From positions 1 to 41,492 of the forward strand of contig JAMXLJ010000148.1 in the NCBI GenBank assembly GCA_024281095.1: a stretch of 41,492 nucleotides of DNA. The letters are read 5' to 3'. A program made the position numbers and the translations under genes. Below are positions 26,501 to 32,607 of the stretch, piece after piece. The notes beneath the pieces are model-generated. The model had not been told where the DNA came from. It saw nothing but the letters and a program-made list of their open reading frames with translations, and did no database searches. The stretch's first letter is position 1, and every line of letters begins with the position of its first letter. The DNA is from Acidimicrobiia bacterium. Its GTDB lineage: Bacteria; Actinomycetota; Acidimicrobiia; IMCC26256; JAMXLJ01.

Positions 26501-26976
26501 CCCGTCGGGTTCAGACGCGCTCGGAACAGGGCGCGGCCCTCGTGCTCGCAATCGGCGTCATGGTCGTGATCGGCCTGATCGCGACGACTTCTCTGGCGCT
26601 CATCACGACGAGCGTGAACGGACGGGCCACCCTCGACGCCGTCCGCAACCGCCAGTACGCCGCCGACGGCGCGGTCGAGGCGACCATCGCGCACGTGCGC
26701 ACGGTGTCGAGTCCGGGGCTCGGACCGTGCGGCGGCCCCTACACGTACCCGGCGCTCAACAAGGTTGCGATCCACGTCGACTGCGTGAACGTTCCGACGC
26801 TCACGACGAGCGGCGCGCTCCAGCGCAACGTCGTGTTCACCGCGTGCATCGACACCGGCGTGCTCTGCACGGACTCGAGCGCGATCGTGCGGGCCCAGGT
26901 CAACTACGAGGCCACCTCGATCTCGAACCCCACCATCACGCGCACCTACGTGCAGTCATGGAGCGTGAACCGATGA
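26497..26976 (+). CDS. PilX-like minor pilin-associated protein
   Basis: A 159-residue protein with the PilX-type N-terminus EQGAALVLAIGVMVVIGLIATTSLALITT: a Gly-Ala start to the helix, and no Glu at position 5. This is typical of PilX/GspK-like subunits thought to cap the pilus tip. The rest is a soluble domain with four Cys (GPCGG, VDCVN, TACIDTG, VLCTD) that could form two disulphides. ATG 26497 overlaps the preceding stop by 4 bases, and the gene overlaps the next ATG by 4 bases, so the three minor subunits are translationally coupled. The assignment rests on the helix and on its place between PilV-like and PilW-like genes. Confidence 0.8.
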   Translation: MTRRVQTRSEQGAALVLAIGVMVVIGLIATTSLALITTSVNGRATLDAVRNRQYAADGAVEATIAHVRTVSSPGLGPCGGPYTYPALNKVAIHVDCVNVPTLTTSGALQRNVVFTACIDTGVLCTDSSAIVRAQVNYEATSISNPTITRTYVQSWSVNR

Positions 26977-29666
26977 GCCGGCGCGGCGCCGTTCGAAAGG
27001 CCGTGGCTCGACGCGCGGGAGACCGCGGCTTCACGCTCATCGAACTGCTCGTGGCGATCACGCTCCTCGGGCTCGTCACGGGCGCGCTCACCGCGGTCTT
27101 CCTCACCGCGATCAACGGCACCCAGGCCGGCGCCGAGCGGGTGCGCGAGTCGAGTGACGCGCAGCTCGTCGCCGCGTTCCTGACGCGCGACGCACAGGCC
27201 GCGGGCGGGACGAACCCTGCGACCGGTTCGGTCGACACCTCACTCGGCGTCTCGCTCACGGATGCGGCCGGCTGCACCGGGCCGGGCGCCATGGTGGTCC
27301 GCTTCAAGTGGCAGGACCGCTCGAGCACGGTCGCCCACCTGCGGGTCGCGGCGTATTACTTCAACTCGGCTGCCGCTCAGCTGGTGCGCGTGACCTGCAC
27401 CGACGGGTCCGTGGGTCCGTCGATGACCCTGGGCAGCCACGTCGGCACCAATCCCGCCGCCCCCACCGCGAGTTGCAATCCGTCGTCCGCTTGCCCCGGT
27501 CTGCCGAACACGGTCTCCCTGACCGTCAGCGAGAGCAACAACCCACTGAACTCCCCTTCGCCGTACACGTACACACTCACCGCGAGCCTCCGCCCGCAGG
27601 CGCAGACACCGCCTTCGGGCGAGGACAACAGCGTTCCCTTGCTCCTCCTCGCCAACGGGTCCTCGTGCCCGGCCGGCGGGGCGCTCGCGATGTCGGCCCA
27701 GGGCGGCGGCGCCTCGACCCTTCGCATCCACGGCGGGGCCGCGGTGAGCGGCTACAGCCCGAACTGCCCCTCGGTGTCGTTCCAAGGCTCGGTCGACTAC
27801 AAGGCCGCCGACGGCACGTACGTGCTTTCGCCGGGCACGTGTCAGGGAGTGACCTGCAACACGTTCGCCACACCCATCGCGGACCCGTTCGCGGGTCTCA
27901 CCCCGCCGTCGGTCAACTGCTCGGGCGCGAACCCGGCACCGCAGAACGGCGTGTACCCGGCAGGCACGTACCCGCAGGCGCTGAGCGTGGGGAACGCGAC
28001 GTTCAGCGCCGGCACGTACGTGTTCTGCCACGGCCTCACGACGAGCGGCAACGTGGTCGCGAACAACGTGCTGTTCTACTTCGCCGGCGGCACGCTGACG
28101 GTGTCGGGCGGTTCGTTCGCGAGCTCGGCGCAGTCCGGTAACGCGTACGCCGGCGTCGCGGTGTGGCAGCCCGCGAGCAACGCGACGGCAATGAACATCT
28201 GCTGCAGCAACAACACCATCGCCTCGATCGACGGCGCGCTGTACGCGCCGGGCGCGGTCGTCAACCTTCACAACGGCACCATCTCGATCAAGATGCTCGT
28301 CGCGCTGGCGGTCGCATGGAGCGGCGGCGGCAATGGCGGGACGTCGATCGGCACCGTGCCCCCGGCCCTCGCGATCACGGGCCCGGCCGGCCTGCCCGCA
28401 TCGAGCCAGAACGCGCCGTACCCGAACACGACCGTGACCGCGACGGGCGGTGACGGCGCCTACACATGGAGCCAGACCGGCCTGCCCGCCGGCCTCACGA
28501 TCGACCCCCTCACGGGCGTGATCTCCGGTACGCCCACGGCCTCGGGCAACTTCACCGTGCAAGTGAAGGTCACCGACGCATTCAACGCAACGGCGACGCA
28601 GTCCTACCCGCTCACCATCAATCCGCCCGTCACCATCACCGGGCCGTCGACGCTTCCGTCGTGGACAAAGGGACGTGTGTACCCGAACACGTCGATGACG
28701 TCGACCGGCGGCACCGGGACGGTCACGTGGTCTGCGACCGGCCTGCCCGCCGGGCTGTCGATCGCGCCGGCGAGCGGAGTGATCTCCGGCACGCCGACGA
28801 CACCCGGCACGTCGAATGTGACCGTCGTCGCGACTGACGGCACCGGCGCAACCGCGACGAAGAGTTACACCGTGACGATCAACACGACGCCGTCGATCGC
28901 CACGACTGCGCTGCCGAACGGCGAGAAGAGCGTGGCATATTCGGCGACGTTGGCGACGAGCGGTGGGACCGCGCCGTTCACCTGGACGGCCACGGGCCTC
29001 CCGAACGGCCTGTCGCTGAACTCGGGCACCGGCGTGATCTCGGGCACGCCCACGACGACCGGTTCGTACACGATCAACCTGGGTGTCACGGACGCTTCGG
29101 GTGCGGGCGCGTCCGGCACTGCCTCGCTCGTGCTGTACCCGCAGCTGAGCATTACGGGCCCAACCTCCCCGCCCGCATGGACCGCGGGGCGTGCGTACCC
29201 CGCCACGACTGCGACCGCGACCGGCGGCACCGGCAGTTACAGCTGGTCGGCGACCGGCCTGCCGACGGGGATGTCGATCAACGCATCCACGGGCGTGATC
29301 GGTGGCACACCGGCCACGGCCGGCGCCTACACCGTGACGGTCAAGGTGACCGACACCGCCTCGCCGCCGTTCAGCGCAACGAGGACGTACACGCTCACGA
29401 TCAACGCGCCACCGGCGATCACACCGACCAACACGAGCGTGAAGAAGAACAAGGCGTTCAGCTTCACGCCCGGCACGACCGGTGGCACGACGCCGTTCAC
29501 GTGGTCGATCTCCGGCCAGCCGGGATGGGTCGCACTCAACCCGTCGACCGGTCTGGTGAGTGGGACCGCACCGAACGGCACCGGCACGTTCAACTTCACG
29601 CTCGGTGTCACCGACGCGGCGGGCTCCGTCGCCACGGTGACGTACACCATCACGGTCACGAACTGA
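26973..29666 (+). CDS. Giant PilW-like pseudopilin with five Ig-like (He_PIG) repeats
   Basis: An 897-residue protein. The leader ends in RG|FTLIELLVAITLLGLVTGAL, a complete prepilin site (cleavage after G19, Glu5 at E24), so it should enter the pilus machinery. Residues about 45-200 resemble a PilW-type globular domain. Residues about 210-450 form a Cys-containing, Gly/Ser-rich beta region (NGVYPAGTYPQALSVGNATFSAGTYVFCHG, SIDGALYAPGAVVNLHNG) that looks like a polymer-binding or beta-helical domain. From about 467 to the end are five 85-90-residue repeats of the putative Ig type (e.g. YTWSQTGLPAGLTIDPLTGV followed by ISGTP). PilW proteins are usually near 200-350 aa, so this is a strong expansion, probably a tip adhesin. 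Confidence 0.85.
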   Translation: MSRRGAVRKAVARRAGDRGFTLIELLVAITLLGLVTGALTAVFLTAINGTQAGAERVRESSDAQLVAAFLTRDAQAAGGTNPATGSVDTSLGVSLTDAAGCTGPGAMVVRFKWQDRSSTVAHLRVAAYYFNSAAAQLVRVTCTDGSVGPSMTLGSHVGTNPAAPTASCNPSSACPGLPNTVSLTVSESNNPLNSPSPYTYTLTASLRPQAQTPPSGEDNSVPLLLLANGSSCPAGGALAMSAQGGGASTLRIHGGAAVSGYSPNCPSVSFQGSVDYKAADGTYVLSPGTCQGVTCNTFATPIADPFAGLTPPSVNCSGANPAPQNGVYPAGTYPQALSVGNATFSAGTYVFCHGLTTSGNVVANNVLFYFAGGTLTVSGGSFASSAQSGNAYAGVAVWQPASNATAMNICCSNNTIASIDGALYAPGAVVNLHNGTISIKMLVALAVAWSGGGNGGTSIGTVPPALAITGPAGLPASSQNAPYPNTTVTATGGDGAYTWSQTGLPAGLTIDPLTGVISGTPTASGNFTVQVKVTDAFNATATQSYPLTINPPVTITGPSTLPSWTKGRVYPNTSMTSTGGTGTVTWSATGLPAGLSIAPASGVISGTPTTPGTSNVTVVATDGTGATATKSYTVTINTTPSIATTALPNGEKSVAYSATLATSGGTAPFTWTATGLPNGLSLNSGTGVISGTPTTTGSYTINLGVTDASGAGASGTASLVLYPQLSITGPTSPPAWTAGRAYPATTATATGGTGSYSWSATGLPTGMSINASTGVIGGTPATAGAYTVTVKVTDTASPPFSATRTYTLTINAPPAITPTNTSVKKNKAFSFTPGTTGGTTPFTWSISGQPGWVALNPSTGLVSGTAPNGTGTFNFTLGVTDAAGSVATVTYTITVTN
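28372..29663 (+). repeat. Five tandem intragenic repeats of about 260 bp
   Basis: Repeat units begin near 28372, 28629, 28890, 29145 and 29416, giving periods of 257, 261, 255 and 271 bases. Conserved DNA such as GACCGGCCTGCCCGCCGG recurs in several units. Each encodes an Ig-like fold with the landmark GLP.G(L/M)(T/S)I...TGVI(S/G)GTP. The last unit is most diverged (ISGQPGWVALNPSTGLVSGTA). Repeat number could vary by recombination. Confidence 0.8.
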
Positions 29667-29678
29667 TCAGGAGATCTG

Positions 29679-30782
29679 ATGACAACGCTTCCGCTTCTCG
29701 ACCTGGTCCTCGACGCCGTCATCCGGTGCGATGCGACCGACATGCTGCTCACGACCGGTTCGGAGCCGATGATGCGGATTGGCGGCGTGCTGCAGGCAAC
29801 CGGCGAGTTCCCCGCATTGGGCGAACCCGAGATGCGCGAGATGCTGTCTGCGCTGACCGACGAGGGCCAGCGGGCCCAGCTCGAGGCCGACCGCGACCTC
29901 GACTTCGCGTTCTCGTTCGGCGACGGGCGCTTCCGTGCCAACGCGTTCTTCGAACGCGGCCGGCTCGCGATCGCGTTGCGTCTCATGCACCGCGAGATCC
30001 CGACGTTCGACGAGATCGGTCTCCCGCATTCGGTGCGCGAGCTCGCGTCGCTCCACCAGGGCCTGATCCTGTTCACCGGGCCCACCGGATCGGGCAAGTC
30101 GACGAGCCTCGCGACGCTCGTGGACGCGGTGAACGCCACTCGACCGTGCCACATCATCACGATCGAGGACCCGGTGGAGTACCTGCACCGGGACCGCCGA
30201 GCGGTGGTCCACCAGCGGGAGATCGGTCTCGACGCACAGTCGTTCGACCGGGCGCTGCGCGCCGCGCTCCGCGAAGACCCCGACGTCGTCCTCGTCGGTG
30301 AGATGCGGGACCTCGAGAGCATCGAGATCACGTTGCGGCTCGCGGAGACCGGCCATCTCGTCATGTCGTCGCTGCACACCAACGACGCCGCGCAGGCCCT
30401 CGACCGCATCGTCGACGTCTTCCCCGCCGACCGGCAGGCACAGATCCGGCTGCAGCTCGCGAGCGTCCTGTCGGGCGTCGTCGCGCAGCGGCTCGTTCCG
30501 AGCGTGCACGGCGGGCTCGTCGCGGCGTTCGAGGTGTTGATCGCAACGTCGGGCGTGCGCAACCTGATCCGCGAGGGCAAGACGCGTCAGATCCGCAACG
30601 CGATGCAGCTCGGCATCGCTTCCGGCAACCAGACGCTCGAGATGTCGCTGAACGAGTTGGTCGCGGCGGGCACGATCAGCGTCGAGACCGCGCTCGCCAC
30701 CGCGTTCGTGCCCCACGAGGTCGACGCACCCGCGCACCTCGAGATCGTCTCCCCGTTCGCGGCGGTGAACGCGGCCGGTTGA
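29679..30782 (+). CDS. pilT: Type IV pilus retraction ATPase PilT
   Basis: A 367-residue motor of normal PilT length. Landmarks are Walker A GPTGSGKST (K140), the Asp box TIEDPVEYLHRD, Walker B EDPDVVLVGEMRD, and the His box TGHLVMSSLHTNDAAQALDRIVD. Near the end is the stretch RNAMQLGIASGNQTLEMSLNELV, close to the AIRNLIRE motif of the family (here VRNLIREGK just before). It depolymerises pili, giving twitching, surface sensing or DNA uptake. An AGGAG ribosome-binding site lies 12 bases after the pilW-like stop. Here pilT is the last gene of the operon, after the minor pilins, instead of beside pilB. Retraction makes a delivery or tethering role of the large adhesin plausible. Confidence 0.94.
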   Translation: MTTLPLLDLVLDAVIRCDATDMLLTTGSEPMMRIGGVLQATGEFPALGEPEMREMLSALTDEGQRAQLEADRDLDFAFSFGDGRFRANAFFERGRLAIALRLMHREIPTFDEIGLPHSVRELASLHQGLILFTGPTGSGKSTSLATLVDAVNATRPCHIITIEDPVEYLHRDRRAVVHQREIGLDAQSFDRALRAALREDPDVVLVGEMRDLESIEITLRLAETGHLVMSSLHTNDAAQALDRIVDVFPADRQAQIRLQLASVLSGVVAQRLVPSVHGGLVAAFEVLIATSGVRNLIREGKTRQIRNAMQLGIASGNQTLEMSLNELVAAGTISVETALATAFVPHEVDAPAHLEIVSPFAAVNAAG

Positions 30783-30817
30783 GGCGCCGCCCTCCCGGCG
30801 ATGAACACGCAACCCGG

Positions 30818-30849
30818 CGTGACCCGTCGGGGATGCCACGCGGGTCACG
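30818..30849 (+). terminator. Hairpin after pilT
   Basis: CGTGACCCG (30818-30826) and CGGGTCACG (30841-30849) are perfect 9-bp complements with a 14-nt loop, 36 bases after the pilT stop. It probably ends the pilus transcript before the next promoter. Confidence 0.6.
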
Positions 30850-30862
30850 TGCGGCCGTCAGA

Positions 30863-30880
30863 ATGAGTCGGCCGACCCAT
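30863..30880. promoter_or_regulatory. 18-bp palindromic operator upstream of the TasA-like cluster
   Basis: ATGAGTCG-GC-CGACCCAT matches the pilus-operon site at 22459-22476 in 16 of 18 positions, differing only in the two centre bases; the A before it is shared too. The match lies in non-coding sequence at both places. A -10-like sequence starts 24 bases downstream. It is best read as a binding site for one dimeric regulator controlling both clusters. Confidence 0.65.
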
Positions 30881-30904
30881 TGTGAGCACGCTGTGTGACC
30901 CTCA

Positions 30905-30910
30905 TAGTGG
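30905..30910 (+). promoter_or_regulatory. Possible -10 box (TAGTGG) of the TasA-like cluster
   Basis: TAGTGG is a weak match to TANNNT and lies at the same place relative to the palindrome (24 bases after it) as TAGAGT does at pilB (22 bases after). The implied leader to ATG 31048 is about 130 nt. Confidence 0.3.
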
Positions 30911-30959
30911 CGCTTGCGTCGCCACACCGGAGTGAGCGGCGCAGGGCGACGCGATGAGT

Positions 30960-30990
30960 CGCCGGCCACACGTGGTCGCCTGGGCCGGCG
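30960..30990 (+). promoter_or_regulatory. Leader hairpin of the TasA-like gene
   Basis: CGCCGGCC (30960-30967) and GGCCGGCG (30983-30990) are perfect 8-bp complements with a 15-nt loop, inside the presumed leader. It may stabilise the mRNA or regulate translation; the ribosome-binding site AAGGAG lies further down, about 10 bases before ATG 31048, and is outside the stem. Confidence 0.45.
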
Positions 30991-31047
30991 AGGAGCGAGA
31001 GGCGAAACCGACGCCCGGTTCTGTCTCTCGAACTCCAAGGAGCCTCA

Positions 31048-31485
31048 ATGGGCAAGCTCTCTCGCAAGTTCCTCGTCGTGAGCGGTGTCGTCGTCACGCT
31101 CGCGATCGGCGGGATCGCGTACGCGTACTTCAGCAGCACGGGCAGTGGCACGGGCACGGCGTCGGTCGGTTCGTCCTCGGCGCTCACGATCCACGCCTCC
31201 GCCCCGACCACGCTGTACCCGGGCACGAGCTCCACCGTGTCGTTCACGGTCGACAACCCGTCGCCCGGCCACGAGCGCATCGGCACGATCCACCTCGCAA
31301 GCGTCGACACGCCGGCGAGCTGCAGCGCCGCCGACTTCACCATGCCCGACGTCACGGCCAACCAAGACGTCGCATCGGGCAACGGCATCGCGATCACGGC
31401 GACCGGCACGCTCACCATGGCGAACAACGGGAACCAGGACGCCTGCCAGGCAGGCACGATCACGCTGCACCTCACGAGCAACTGA
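31048..31485 (+). CDS. Small secreted protein with TasA/camelysin-like (SipW-type) N-terminus
   Basis: A 145-residue exported protein. The N-terminus is KLSRKFLVVSGVVVTLAIGGIAYAYFSSTG followed by SGTGTASVG; the AYFSS...GTG..ASVG pattern after the hydrophobic core is that of proteins processed by SipW-like signal peptidases, such as TasA and camelysin. The mature part of about 115 residues is beta-rich (LYPGTSSTVSFTVDNPS..., DACQAGTITLHLTSN), with two Cys (CSAADF, DACQAG). It could be a fibre or matrix subunit. AAGGAG precedes ATG 31048. The shared operator with the pilus operon and the strong hairpin after the gene suggest high, regulated expression. It may be the major subunit of a second surface structure; this is inference. 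Confidence 0.8.
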   Translation: MGKLSRKFLVVSGVVVTLAIGGIAYAYFSSTGSGTGTASVGSSSALTIHASAPTTLYPGTSSTVSFTVDNPSPGHERIGTIHLASVDTPASCSAADFTMPDVTANQDVASGNGIAITATGTLTMANNGNQDACQAGTITLHLTSN

Positions 31486-31496
31486 TCACCGTTCTT

Positions 31497-31529
31497 CGGC
31501 GGAGAGGCGCCACACGCGCCTCTCCGCCG
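31497..31529 (+). terminator. Strong hairpin after the TasA-like gene
   Basis: CGGCGGAGAGGCGC and GCGCCTCTCCGCCG are perfect 14-bp complements around CACAC, starting 12 bases after the stop codon. It matches the design of the hairpin after pilA. It probably terminates most transcripts, leaving lower read-through to the two larger genes downstream. Confidence 0.8.
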
Positions 31530-31626
31530 CGGCCGTTCGTTCGACGGAGCGCAGCGAGGAGCGGCACGCGACGTGGCGCTGCTCGGTGCTTTCCCCCACT
31601 CGCCCCTCCCTGACTGCAAGGCCACG

Positions 31627-32607
31627 ATGCGCCCCTTCAGAACCCTGTCCCTCGCCGCGAAGTCCGGCGCCGTAGTGGCCGCCGGCGCCTTGACCGCCGG
31701 TACAGCCGCAGCGCTGTTCGCCGCCGGCAGTGGCCCGGCGAGCATGACGCCTGCGCCTGCGATCACCAGCGCTCCGTCGACGCCGACACGCGCGACGAGC
31801 GCGGCATTCACGTTCACCGACACCGCACCTGGCGCGGTCTTCTCCTGCGCGTTCGACGCGAGCACCTTCGCTTCGTGTCAGAGCCCCACGACCTACGCCG
31901 CCCTCGGCGACGGCACGCACACGTTCCGGGTGCGTGCACAGGCGTCCAACAGGTCGATGAGCACGGCGACCGCGCGCACATGGACCGTGGACACGGTCCC
32001 ACCTCCTCCGCCGACTTTCACCACCGCGCCGAACGACCCGACCACTGCGACCAGCGCCCAGTTCGCGCTGTCGGATTCCGACGGTGGCGCCACCTTCCAG
32101 TGCGCGCTGGACGGAGGCGCGTCCAACAAGTGCTCGAGCAGGCCCGTCTACACGGGTCTTTCCGTGGGGGACCACTGCCTGCGCGCGCAGGCGGTCGACC
32201 CTGCCGGCAACCTCAGCAGGGCCGTCTCGTCGTGCTGGACCATCGTCATCCGCGGCGGGTTCGACATCACCGGCGACGTCGTCGCGCTCGCCCCGGGGGT
32301 CAACCGGCCCCTGAATCTGACGATAAAGAATCCGTTCAACTTCCCGATCCGGGTCACCGACGTGTCGATCGGCATCCAGAGCTCCACGAACCGGCCCACG
32401 TGTTCGCCGTCGGCCAACCTGCTCGTCGACCACGGGCTGCTCGTGCCCGTGAACGTTCCGGCCAACAGCACCCGGACCCTGCAACAGCTCGGCGTCGACC
32501 CCGCATCGTGGCCCCTCGTCGCGATGCTCGACCTCGCCACGCCGCAGGACTCGTGCAAGGGCGCCGTGTTTCCCGTCCGCTACACCGCGACGGCAAGCAA
32601 GCCATGA
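31627..32607 (+). CDS. Secreted protein with two Ig-like repeats and a TasA-like C-terminal domain
   Basis: A 326-residue exported protein. The signal region is PFRTLSLAAKSGAVVAAGALTAGTAAALFAAG. Two repeats follow, each with a Cys pair and the pattern FSCAFDAS...C.SPTTYAALGDGTHTFRVRAQ (first, about 45-125) and FQCALDGG...C.SRPVYTGLSVGDHCLRAQAVDPAGNLS (second, about 130-210), with proline-rich linkers (DTVPPPPPTF). The C-terminal 115 residues (LAPGVNRPLNLTIKNPF..., DSCKGAVFPVRYTATA) recall the mature part of the TasA-like protein upstream (LYPGTSSTVSFTVDNPS..., DACQAGTITLHLTSN), suggesting they are related. It might anchor or cap that fibre. ATG 31627 is preferred over ATG-less upstream frame. 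The stop overlaps the next gene's ATG. Confidence 0.7.
   Translation: MRPFRTLSLAAKSGAVVAAGALTAGTAAALFAAGSGPASMTPAPAITSAPSTPTRATSAAFTFTDTAPGAVFSCAFDASTFASCQSPTTYAALGDGTHTFRVRAQASNRSMSTATARTWTVDTVPPPPPTFTTAPNDPTTATSAQFALSDSDGGATFQCALDGGASNKCSSRPVYTGLSVGDHCLRAQAVDPAGNLSRAVSSCWTIVIRGGFDITGDVVALAPGVNRPLNLTIKNPFNFPIRVTDVSIGIQSSTNRPTCSPSANLLVDHGLLVPVNVPANSTRTLQQLGVDPASWPLVAMLDLATPQDSCKGAVFPVRYTATASKP

Noticed and set aside
28372-29663. CRISPR-like or transposon repeat
   Set aside because: The repeats are in frame, protein-coding and about 260 bp long with Ig-like translations, so they are domain duplications.
30954-31613. Alternative open frame overlapping the TasA-like gene
   Set aside because: Arginine-rich translation with no signal or motif; the 31048 frame has a signal sequence, good ribosome-binding site and recognisable N-terminal pattern.
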